A DNA stretch of 64,000 nt from an uncultured Croceitalea sp. (lineage in GTDB: Bacteria > Bacteroidota > Bacteroidia > Flavobacteriales > Flavobacteriaceae), in contig CANNDD010000002.1 of NCBI GenBank assembly GCA_947503285.1, positions 620,001 through 684,000 on the forward strand, given 5' to 3'. Below, piece after piece: positions 34,936-42,362 of the stretch (the first letter of the stretch is position 1; every line of letters starts with the position of its first letter). The notes below the pieces were generated by a model, which saw only the letters and a program-made list of their open reading frames with translations, ran no database searches and had not been told where the DNA came from. Both the position numbers and the translations under genes were made by a program.

Positions 34936-35921
34936 TCCAGTTCTTCGGTCAATTTCTTGAAGGCTTTTTTTGCGTTTTTACCCTGATACAAAATGGCGTA
35001 GACGGTATTGATAATTGGTGTTTTTGATTTTTTCTCCAATTTCCCCATAAGCAGATGCGCGCTTTTTGTAGCATAATACCCTTCGGCTACCATGTTCATT
35101 TCCATCATGGCGCTTTTTACGGTATAGCCTTTTCCAATCATATTTCCGAACATGCGGTTACGACTGAAGGTCGAGTAACCGGTTACCAATAAATCACCTA
35201 AATATGCCGAATTATTGATGTTTCGTTTCATTTTGTGCACTTTACCAATAAATCGTTTCATTTCACGAATGGCATTGCTCATCAGCACACTTTGAAAGTT
35301 ATCCCCATAACCTAAACCATGTGCAATGCCAGCGGCAATTGCATAAATGTTTTTGAGCATGGCGGCATATTCCGTACCAATGATATCATCTGAGATTTTG
35401 GTTTTAATATAATGACTGTTCAAGTGGTCGGCTAACAACCTGGCTTTATATTCATCGGCACATGCTATGGTTAAATATGACAATCGTTCTAGGGCAACTT
35501 CTTCGGCATGGCAGGGCCCCGTGATGACACCAATGTTCTCAAAAGGTACCTCATACCTTTCGTGGAAGTGCTCTCCAACGATAAGTCCGGTTTCCGGTAC
35601 AATCCCCTTAATCGCTGAAAATAGGATCTTATCTTTGAGGCTGGCCGTAAGTTTTTGTAATTCAGTTTCTAAGAACGCTGATGGAATGGCAAAGATTAAA
35701 AAATTGGAGCCTGCAACGGCTTTATTGATATCGGTGGTCAAAAACAATGATTCCCTTTTTAAATCAACGGAACTTAGATAGTTCGGGTTGTTCCCTTCTT
35801 TGAGAATATGTGCTTTCGCCGACTCATTTCGCATATACCAGTGAACGGTATCTAGATTTTCGGTCAAAATTTTGACTAGGGCAGTTGCCCAGCTACCTCC
35901 TCCTAAAACAGCAAATTTCAA
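34932..35921 (-). CDS. gpsA: NAD(P)H glycerol-3-phosphate dehydrogenase
   Basis: 329-residue cytoplasmic enzyme that reduces dihydroxyacetone phosphate to sn-glycerol-3-phosphate for phospholipid synthesis. Motifs are the Rossmann AVLGGGSWATALVKIL, FAIPSAFLETEL, the catalytic Lys region ILFSAIKGI, AAMLKNIYAIAAGIAHGLGY with the second Lys, and SNAIREMKRF. It is arranged tail to tail with glpD, which catalyses the reverse direction with another acceptor; the 3' ends overlap. Confidence 0.94.
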   Translation of the reverse strand: MKFAVLGGGSWATALVKILTENLDTVHWYMRNESAKAHILKEGNNPNYLSSVDLKRESLFLTTDINKAVAGSNFLIFAIPSAFLETELQKLTASLKDKILFSAIKGIVPETGLIVGEHFHERYEVPFENIGVITGPCHAEEVALERLSYLTIACADEYKARLLADHLNSHYIKTKISDDIIGTEYAAMLKNIYAIAAGIAHGLGYGDNFQSVLMSNAIREMKRFIGKVHKMKRNINNSAYLGDLLVTGYSTFSRNRMFGNMIGKGYTVKSAMMEMNMVAEGYYATKSAHLLMGKLEKKSKTPIINTVYAILYQGKNAKKAFKKLTEELD

Positions 35922-36050
35922 CGGCTTTTGGTTTAAGTTGATATGGTAAAGTTATGCAAAATGGAATACCTTATAACTATTTTAAAATCAAATGGTTAAA
36001 TATTTTGGCACGGTGATTGGTTTAATCAAGTGAACCATAAAACTTAAGAT

Positions 36051-36965
36051 ATGAAATCTAAAAAATCACTATTCGGACTATTAGGAATACTACTTCTCGT
36101 AAGCTCTTGTTATACCGAAGTTATCATTGAAGATGATTTTATCGTGGAATCAGCCTTTAATACCGATCATGTTTTACAATCTCATGATCTGTGGTATATT
36201 GATATCAATGCAACTGATGGTAATGGCGAGGTTCCTTTTTTACAAAGGGCTTTTACCGTATCATTTAATAATGGCATTTTATTCGCCAATAATAATATTG
36301 TGGGTATCGGTGGAACGGGCAATGGATTGGGCATTGCAATTGGTAACTATGGTACACGTAATGGAGTAGTTGATGTAGATCATGATTTAGACGGCTTGTG
36401 GTCATTAGAAGTATTTGCCGTAAACAACAGTACCATAGAATTATATGATGCTAGATCTGGAACATCCTATTTCTTGAACGGATATCAACGGGGGAACTTT
36501 GATTATGACCGTGTTTTCTATGAGAATATCAATTACCTGTTACAAGAATACGATGTATGGGAAAAAACCTTTACCAGTCAGTCAGGTATTTTAAACGAAT
36601 TTGATGAACAGAATTACCTTCAGTTTTTTTCAGGTAACAATTTTTTCCGGTCTTCCATAGACAAACCAGGTACAGCTTTAGCAAATTTACGGTGGGATTA
36701 TGAAGGTGGATACGAGGTTTTTGACACCAACGATGAAACGCTTAAGACATTGACATTGGACTATGATTTTTTAGGTAATGATTATTTTGAATTATATGTA
36801 ATTGATGATGAGACCATAGAACTATATCATGTGGCGAGTGAAACGGTTTATGAGTTCGGTGGTCGTGGTTTTGTTCAATATCTTAAATCTGAAAATAAAA
36901 TAGGTAGAAAGCGAACAAAAATCAATAATAAAAAAATGAACGTAACGCGAAAGCGCAAAGTGTAA
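36051..36965 (+). CDS. Lipoprotein with internally duplicated domain
   Basis: 304 residues. The signal ends in the lipobox VSSC (Cys20). The mature protein holds two homologous about 120-residue halves: the first has VLQSHDLWYIDIN and HDLDGLWSLEVFAVNNSTIE with LYD; the second has LLQEYDVWEKTF and YDFLGNDYFELYVIDDETIE with LYH. Both look beta-rich. A basic tail (last 28 residues, KRTKINNKKMNVTRKRKV) follows. Close relatives are widespread in Flavobacteriaceae as far as I recall, with no proven function; enzyme names given to them in databases look unreliable. It is monocistronic and ends at a strong terminator. Confidence 0.8.
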   Translation: MKSKKSLFGLLGILLLVSSCYTEVIIEDDFIVESAFNTDHVLQSHDLWYIDINATDGNGEVPFLQRAFTVSFNNGILFANNNIVGIGGTGNGLGIAIGNYGTRNGVVDVDHDLDGLWSLEVFAVNNSTIELYDARSGTSYFLNGYQRGNFDYDRVFYENINYLLQEYDVWEKTFTSQSGILNEFDEQNYLQFFSGNNFFRSSIDKPGTALANLRWDYEGGYEVFDTNDETLKTLTLDYDFLGNDYFELYVIDDETIELYHVASETVYEFGGRGFVQYLKSENKIGRKRTKINNKKMNVTRKRKV

Positions 36966-37032
36966 GGTTTAAAAATAGTATTCGACTATTAGAATAAGTT
37001 TTTTGGTTGGTTATTTAGTTAGGAATCGCCCT

Positions 37033-37066
37033 GAAGTATCTTCTTACTCAGGGCGTTTCTTTTTAG
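37033..37066 (+). terminator. Intrinsic terminator after lipoprotein gene
   Basis: Perfect 8-bp stem CGCCCTGA with TCAGGGCG and a 13-nt loop, then TTTCTTTTT. It is preceded by AAGTTTTTTGGTTGGTTATT, the box also seen before three other terminators in this window. Confidence 0.85.
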
Positions 37067-37073
37067 TGGGATA

Positions 37074-37109
37074 GCAAATCTTTGATTTGCGCAATCGAAC
37101 TAACCCTGA
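37074..37109 (+). repeat. 36-bp direct repeat, copy 1
   Basis: Begins with the inverted repeat GCAAATC-TTT-GATTTGC and continues GCAATCGAACTAACCCTGA. A near-identical copy lies at 37153-37189. The gap 36966-37194 otherwise holds only the terminator and a REP-like palindrome. Confidence 0.9.
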
Positions 37110-37123
37110 GCGTAGGCGAAGGG
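37104..37123. repeat. REP-like palindrome
   Basis: CCCTGAGCGTAGGCGAAGGG, the CCCTGAGCG-TAG-CGAAGGG type of short palindromic repeat dispersed in many bacterial genomes. It overlaps the end of direct repeat copy 1. Confidence 0.6.
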
Positions 37124-37152
37124 TCTGTTTGTCAGGTTCTGGAGATTGTTAC

Positions 37153-37189
37153 GCAAATCTTTGATTTGCAAAATCGAACTAACCCTTGA
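37153..37189 (+). repeat. 36-bp direct repeat, copy 2
   Basis: The same inverted-repeat head GCAAATC-TTT-GATTTGC, then AAAATCGAACTAACCCTTGA; a few substitutions and one added base against copy 1, 79 bp downstream in start position. Confidence 0.9.
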
Positions 37190-37194
37190 TTAAT

Positions 37195-37293
37195 ATGAAG
37201 ACCATTCAAAAGAAGAACCCTACATATTTTACGGTCACCCTGTTAAAGGCCGGGCTTATAGTAAGCGTACTTAGCTATTTTCTTAAGAAGTGA
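37195..37293 (+). CDS. Possible 32-aa single-helix membrane peptide
   Basis: ATG 37195 to TGA 37291. The peptide has a basic N-terminus (MKTIQKKNPTY) and a hydrophobic stretch (FTVTLLKAGLIVSVLSYFL), typical of small membrane proteins. Its 3' end overlaps the end of the convergent AraC gene by 19 nt. There is no promoter or second copy to support it, so it may be chance. Confidence 0.25.
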   Translation: MKTIQKKNPTYFTVTLLKAGLIVSVLSYFLKK

Positions 37294-38126
37294 TTCGACT
37301 TAAATTGAGACGGATTCTCCCCACTTACCTTTTTAAACGTTCTATTGAAATAAGAGAGACTTTCAAACCCACATTCATAACAAGCTTCACTTACATTTTT
37401 TCCTAAGAGTAACAAACGTTTGGCTTGGGTAATGCGGTATTGGTTCAAAAAACTGGTAAAGGTATTGCCGGTATTTTTTTTGAAATAGCGACAAAAAGCT
37501 TCTTTGCTAAGGTTGATGGTTTTGGCAACATCTTGAATCTTTATCTTTTCGGTATAGTTTTCATCAATAAAGGAATATACTTTCTGTAGACGCGGGAGTT
37601 GTTTTTTGGCAAGTCGGTTATGCACGGGTTGTTTATGCAAAAGTTCAAACTCATTGCTTAGGGCAAGGGTTCTCAAAATTTTGACAACTGCAATAAACTG
37701 TTCGAAAGCACTTAGTTGATGTAATTTTTTCATTTGTTCCCCTACCAGTTTTTTGGTCGATCCACTAAATGCAATCCCATATTGCGCTATTTCAAATAAT
37801 CGATATACACTGGAAAGTTCTTGAACCTGTTTGAATATTTGTTCCTTGAAAGGCTCACTAATATGTAGAACTTCTTTTCTATAGGTTGTTTTGATGCCGT
37901 AATCAAAGTTTAAATGCGGAATGTTCGAACCGATCAATACCAAGTCACTATACGCATAGGTTGAAATGTGTTTTCCGACATGTCTCGTTCCACTGGCCCC
38001 TTCAATATAAACAAGTTCGTACTCCGGATGAAAATGCCAGAAAAACAAATCGTTCAGCTTCGGATTATGTAATAACCGAAACGAACTTTTCTCATCAGGC
38101 TGAATGTTTTCGAGTTGAATTTTCAT
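37275..38126 (-). CDS. AraC-family transcriptional regulator
   Basis: 283 residues. The N-terminal about 150 residues form a cupin-like ligand domain (FFWHFHPEYELVYIEGASGT, and HLNFDYGI). The C-terminal 100 residues carry the two helix-turn-helix units of AraC/XylS: IQDVAKTINLSKEAFCRYFK and VSEACYECGFESLSYFNRTF, then PSQFK. It is transcribed divergently from the PhyH dioxygenase gene across 139 nt that contain a perfect 14-bp palindrome, so regulation of that gene is the simplest hypothesis. The ligand is unknown. Confidence 0.9.
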   Translation of the reverse strand: MKIQLENIQPDEKSSFRLLHNPKLNDLFFWHFHPEYELVYIEGASGTRHVGKHISTYAYSDLVLIGSNIPHLNFDYGIKTTYRKEVLHISEPFKEQIFKQVQELSSVYRLFEIAQYGIAFSGSTKKLVGEQMKKLHQLSAFEQFIAVVKILRTLALSNEFELLHKQPVHNRLAKKQLPRLQKVYSFIDENYTEKIKIQDVAKTINLSKEAFCRYFKKNTGNTFTSFLNQYRITQAKRLLLLGKNVSEACYECGFESLSYFNRTFKKVSGENPSQFKSNHFLRK

Positions 38127-38161
38127 TAAATTGTCATAAATGGAATTTTAAAACATTAAAA

Positions 38162-38192
38162 ATATCAATATAGTTTAAATATTGATCAATAT
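38162..38192. promoter_or_regulatory. Candidate AraC-type operator
   Basis: ATATTGATCAATAT at 38179-38192 is a perfect 14-bp palindrome; ATATCAATAT at 38162-38171 repeats its half-site. The palindrome centre lies about 36 nt upstream of the TAGTTTTG box at 38221, beside the expected -33 region, as an activator site would. Confidence 0.5.
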
Positions 38193-38220
38193 CAAGGTGG
38201 TGACACTTATTCAAGACTAG

Positions 38221-38228
38221 TAGTTTTG
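38221..38228 (+). promoter_or_regulatory. Probable -7 box of the PhyH gene
   Basis: TAGTTTTG matches TAnnTTTG exactly, 37 nt upstream of the ATG. The -33 region lacks TTG, consistent with an activator-dependent promoter. Confidence 0.5.
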
Positions 38229-38265
38229 AAGAAAGAATTTAAAACAACTAAAAATATATACTATT

Positions 38266-39237
38266 ATGCAAAAGGATATAAAACTCGAAATGGCCAATAC
38301 AGCACATGAGGAAATCCCCGGAAATCCATCTACGGCAACCAGTAGTACTCAAAAACTAAATAATCGCTCTAACGGTAAGCCACTTCGGGTACTCTCTGAA
38401 GAGGATTGGAACTTCTGGATACACAATGGATATATTGTGGTTAAGAACGCCATACCTCGGGAGCAGGCTAGGGCAACCGCTGAATTTTTGTGGGAATTTG
38501 ACGAAAAAGACCCCAATGACCCGAACACTTGGTATGCCCCACCACGTGCAGAAATGAAAATGAAAGAATTGACGGGTACCGGTATGGTTGAGGTTTATAA
38601 TCATCAACACTTATGGAACAATCGACAGACCCAAAAAGTTTACGATGCTTTTGTGGATGTCTGGGGTACTGAGAAACTTTGGGTAACCATTGATCGGGCC
38701 AATTTAAACTTCCCGCAGCGTCCGGGGGAAAATAAAAAAGGATTTATCCATTGGGATTATGATCCGGAGACACGTCCGCAAAATGTGCAAGGGGTTCTGG
38801 CCCTGGCCGATCAAACCGACGAGAATATGGGTGGATTTCAATGTATCCCTTGGCTCTATAGAAATTACGATACCTGGAAGTTGACCCAACCCGAAGATCG
38901 TGACCATTTTCAACCAGACTTAGAAGGTTTGGAAGATAAAATCGTAAAAGTCAAGATGGAAGCAGGGGATCTTTTGATCTTCAATAGCACAGAGCCCCAT
39001 GGAATCCGGCCTAACAAATCCAATGGCAAAGTACGTATCGCCCAATACATTTCTATGATGCCCGCCGAAGAAGACAATGAAAAGCTTCGTGAATGGCGAA
39101 TAAATTCTTGGAAAAATAGGGTAGCCCCTGAAGGCTATGCATTTCCGGGCGATCCTAGAAATTGGGAACGCGATAAATACAATACCGCAGAACTAAGTGG
39201 ACTCGGTGAAAAGTTACTGGGATTGAAAGAGTGGTGA
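38266..39237 (+). CDS. Phytanoyl-CoA dioxygenase (PhyH) family protein
   Basis: 323-residue Fe(II)/2-oxoglutarate-dependent oxygenase. The iron triad is visible as HWDYD (HxD near residue 165) and EPHGIRPNK (distal His), with the 2-oxoglutarate arginine in KVRIAQYISM. An N-terminal NGYIVVKNAIPREQARAT is the usual PhyH opening. The first 35 residues are polar and disordered-looking, with no signal peptide. PhyH proteins hydroxylate lipids, ectoine or small natural products; the substrate is unknown. It is divergent from the AraC regulator that probably controls it. No co-transcribed gene follows closely. Confidence 0.88.
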   Translation: MQKDIKLEMANTAHEEIPGNPSTATSSTQKLNNRSNGKPLRVLSEEDWNFWIHNGYIVVKNAIPREQARATAEFLWEFDEKDPNDPNTWYAPPRAEMKMKELTGTGMVEVYNHQHLWNNRQTQKVYDAFVDVWGTEKLWVTIDRANLNFPQRPGENKKGFIHWDYDPETRPQNVQGVLALADQTDENMGGFQCIPWLYRNYDTWKLTQPEDRDHFQPDLEGLEDKIVKVKMEAGDLLIFNSTEPHGIRPNKSNGKVRIAQYISMMPAEEDNEKLREWRINSWKNRVAPEGYAFPGDPRNWERDKYNTAELSGLGEKLLGLKEW

Positions 39238-39417
39238 TAGCGCTGCGTAATTCAGTTTGAAATACTAGATGGATTCCTACCTTTAATGTGGTATCATCAA
39301 ATACGTTATTCACGGAAAACAATGAGAATAATGACTTTTTGGTAATATTAAGTGATTGATCGGTAAAACATACTAGGCCAGTATTTAGTACCTTCAGAAC
39401 TGTAAAACCATCACTTC

Positions 39418-40485
39418 ATGACGAGGCAAGCTTTTTGGACGGTTACTTTTTTGCTCACGTTCTTTCATACCGAGTATTCTTCCGCACAGGCAAAGAGTAA
39501 GGATGTCAAAAGTGCCGAAAAGGTCACAAAACTGTTCCGATCTGAAGCTATTTTATCGGTGAAAATGACCTATTCCAACAAAAAGGTCAAAAAAGAAACC
39601 AACGATACCACCTATTTGGAGACTTTCTTGGCCTACGCCACTGAAAATGGCTCATGGGATAGCCTAAACGTTAGATTTATGGCACGAGGCAATTACAGGA
39701 GGACGAATTGCTATTTCGCCCCACTCAAATTCAGGATTAAAAAAAAGACTTCAAAAGGGACACTCTTCACTAAGAACAAAGAGCTAAAATTGGTACTGCC
39801 CTGCTTGCTTCAAAAAGATGGCAACGATAATATCATTAAAGAATATATGGCGTATAAAATTTATGAGACCTTATCGCCCTATCATTTTAAAACAAGGTTG
39901 CTTGATATAGAACTTTCAGAAAAAACACGTAAAAAAATAAAAAAACGCCAACTTAAAGCCTTTTTTATTGAAGATATAAAACGTGTTGCAGCACGCGCAG
40001 GGGGTAATGTTTTAAAACGCAATGTACATCCGCTCGGGCAAGACGATTACCATAGCCTTTACCAAGCGCTGTTTCAATTCATGATTGGCAATACTGATTT
40101 TTCAACCGGGTTTATGCACAACTCAAAACTCTTGTTCAACGATATTGGCACCATACCCGTACCCTATGATTTTGATATGTCAGGATTGGTGAATACAAGC
40201 TATTCAACAGTTTCTGAGATTCAGGGTGAAGCTTTGCCGATTAAAGAGACTACCGAAAGGATTTACAGGGGCTTTAAAAGGGATGAAAAGCTGCTTTATA
40301 AGGTAAGGAATGAGTTTTTGCAAAAGAAATCATTAGTGTTGACCGAGGTCAAAAAATTGGAACCGCTTTTCGAGCACAAAAGGAATTTTGAAGAAGCCAT
40401 TCACTATATTGAAGGTTTTTATGGGATTCTTGCTAGCGAGGCAAGTTTCAAATACCGCATTGTCAATCGGTCCCGAAAAAAGTGA
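39418..40485 (+). CDS. Secreted CotH-kinase-like protein
   Basis: 355 residues with a signal peptide ending near SSAQA (residue 25). It resembles the CotH protein kinase-like fold by pattern only: an early RFMARGNYRRTNCYFAPLKF segment (R-G...R), a lysine-rich middle, then FMIGNTDFSTGFMHN and the acidic VPYDFDMSGLV, as in the metal-binding end of such kinases. There are two cysteines (TNCYF, LPCLL). CotH-like proteins phosphorylate secreted or cell-surface proteins; this one could act in the periplasm. The family assignment is tentative. It is convergent with the alkaline phosphatase gene, 1 nt apart. Confidence 0.5.
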   Translation: MTRQAFWTVTFLLTFFHTEYSSAQAKSKDVKSAEKVTKLFRSEAILSVKMTYSNKKVKKETNDTTYLETFLAYATENGSWDSLNVRFMARGNYRRTNCYFAPLKFRIKKKTSKGTLFTKNKELKLVLPCLLQKDGNDNIIKEYMAYKIYETLSPYHFKTRLLDIELSEKTRKKIKKRQLKAFFIEDIKRVAARAGGNVLKRNVHPLGQDDYHSLYQALFQFMIGNTDFSTGFMHNSKLLFNDIGTIPVPYDFDMSGLVNTSYSTVSEIQGEALPIKETTERIYRGFKRDEKLLYKVRNEFLQKKSLVLTEVKKLEPLFEHKRNFEEAIHYIEGFYGILASEASFKYRIVNRSRKK

Positions 40486-40486
40486 T

Positions 40487-42172
40487 TTATTCTTCAAAAA
40501 GCGCACCCAAAGGGTGACCTTGAAATACACTTGGTATTTGCACGTTCAGAAGCATGGCAAGGGTAGGGGCGATATCCGTAATATGCGTTTTATCAATCGA
40601 TTCCCCCTTAGGGATGCCCTTGCCCATAAAAAGTAACGGAATATGCGTGTCATAGGAATATGCAGATCCATGTACCGTTCCCTTAACGTTTGCGATCTTG
40701 ATACGTGGGTTTATATTTTGAACAACACCAAAATCAAAGGTCAATACGATGTCTCCGGATCTTTTCGAATAGTATCCGTTTTGAACAATTTGACGATGGC
40801 CATCTTCGTAGTTTTGGGTTTGTAGATCATGCGCACTTAGTGCGCTAAAAACCCCTTCTTGCCCTACCATAAAGTCAACCACATCATCTTGAACATCCCT
40901 AAATGAAAGGTTGTTTTCATCGATTTTGGCTTTATTGAGGTATATGTTGTTACCCTCAAAATATTGTATCCAATTGTTTTTTCCATATTTCTTTCCGAGG
41001 TATTGGTGTAATGAAACCTTGTATTTATCGATACGGGCAACGCTCGTTTCAATCTTATTGTCTGCTAAAAAAGCCGCATTTGAAATGGCGCCATGATCAG
41101 CGGTCAAGAAAACGACGTAGTCGTTATTTCCTATGAGCATATCCAACGAATCGAACAGTGTCGCAAGATCTTTGTCCAGTCGTAAATAAATATCTTCCAT
41201 TTCAACGGATTGGGGGCCAAAAGTATGTCCGATGACATCCGGTACCGAGTAACTTATATTTAAAAGATCTGAGTGTTCATCGGTACCCAATGCTTCATTT
41301 TTCAGTGCTTCAATGGCAAACTCCGTCAAGAGTGTATTTCCCCAAGGGGAGGCCCAAAGTAGCTGATGTTCCGTGCCGTTCGCTTTATATTTTTCCCTAA
41401 TGGATTTGAATTCATAGGGAAAAGTTGGTGCGGGTTTTCCACCAATGGTTGGTTCATAGGCCGTACTATCGGCAGTACTTGAGGTATATGTTTCAATAGG
41501 ATATAGGGTATTCCAAGTTTGATCTAAGAAAGCGTCAGATCGCTCTAATTTATTGAAGTTTTTGACCCATTTTGGTAGTGCTTTCATATAATGTGAGCTG
41601 GTCACAAAATGCCCCGGAGTAGCTCGCCAGTCGTGCCAATATGCTGCGTTTGCCGATTTACCTGCCGGCAATATTGCACCTCTATCCTTTAGGGATATGC
41701 TGATTACCTTTGATTTGAAATTACTAGCTATCCGTAACTCATCGGCAATTGAATTTGTCATTAGGTTTTTGGGTGAGGCTGCTGGTATATTCTTTGTCTT
41801 GGGGCCAATCAACAGTGACGCTGTATCGGCAACGTTGCCGATAACAACGTTAGAGACCCGGTCAAACCAGCTATTACCTATAATACCATGATAAGCGGGC
41901 GTGGTGCCCGTATAAATGGCGGCATGCCCGGGTGCCGTTTCTGAGGGCACGTAGTTGACGTGCGTATTTTTAAAGTTATAACCCTCTTTAAGCAATCTTT
42001 TGAATCCACCTTCACCGTAGCGCGATTCATATTTATAGAGATTGTTGAATGCCATTTGATCTATCACGATTCCTACAACAAGCTTAGGTTTAGAGGTGTT
42101 TTGCGAAAGCGTAAGGTTGACATAACCAATCGATAACACCAGTATGGCCAAGATATTTTTTAATAAATGCAT
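40487..42172 (-). CDS. PafA-type alkaline phosphatase
   Basis: 561 residues with a signal peptide (ending near TLSQ, residue 24), so it is periplasmic or exported. Alkaline phosphatase superfamily metal sites: GIVIDQM (first Asp), the nucleophile threonine in SETAPGHAAIYTGT, the PafA-type IIGNSWFDR asparagine, VIGHTFGP, FLTADHGA (Asp-His) and YDTHIPLLFMG (His). The threonine nucleophile rather than serine marks the PafA group, which releases phosphate from many monoesters and is not inhibited by phosphate. A role in scavenging phosphate from organic matter is likely. No Pho box could be recognised upstream. Confidence 0.9.
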   Translation of the reverse strand: MHLLKNILAILVLSIGYVNLTLSQNTSKPKLVVGIVIDQMAFNNLYKYESRYGEGGFKRLLKEGYNFKNTHVNYVPSETAPGHAAIYTGTTPAYHGIIGNSWFDRVSNVVIGNVADTASLLIGPKTKNIPAASPKNLMTNSIADELRIASNFKSKVISISLKDRGAILPAGKSANAAYWHDWRATPGHFVTSSHYMKALPKWVKNFNKLERSDAFLDQTWNTLYPIETYTSSTADSTAYEPTIGGKPAPTFPYEFKSIREKYKANGTEHQLLWASPWGNTLLTEFAIEALKNEALGTDEHSDLLNISYSVPDVIGHTFGPQSVEMEDIYLRLDKDLATLFDSLDMLIGNNDYVVFLTADHGAISNAAFLADNKIETSVARIDKYKVSLHQYLGKKYGKNNWIQYFEGNNIYLNKAKIDENNLSFRDVQDDVVDFMVGQEGVFSALSAHDLQTQNYEDGHRQIVQNGYYSKRSGDIVLTFDFGVVQNINPRIKIANVKGTVHGSAYSYDTHIPLLFMGKGIPKGESIDKTHITDIAPTLAMLLNVQIPSVFQGHPLGALFEE

Positions 42173-42310
42173 TTTCTTTGTTTTGATGGACGCTACATTA
42201 GCTTAAGTCGTTCGAAGATAGAAAACATTAATGCCAAGCACTTTTAAATAGACCAGAAGGTCCCTTCGCAGGTTGAATTGTTGGTTGTAAAAGGGTTAAC
42301 CGACTAAACC

Positions 42311-42342
42311 TTGGGTGAAAAAGGATATAAACACTACTTTTG
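42311..42342 (+). promoter_or_regulatory. Probable promoter of the third SulP gene
   Basis: TTG 42311-42313, a 21-nt spacer, TACTTTTG 42335-42342 (exact TAnnTTTG). A start of transcription near 42349 would exclude a GTG start at 42315 and decides for the ATG at 42363. Confidence 0.55.
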
Positions 42343-42362
42343 CCCGCTTCAAAACAAACGTG

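Noticed and set aside
42315-42362. GTG-started N-terminal extension of the third SulP protein
   Set aside because: An exact promoter -7 box lies inside it; the extension has no features of its own.
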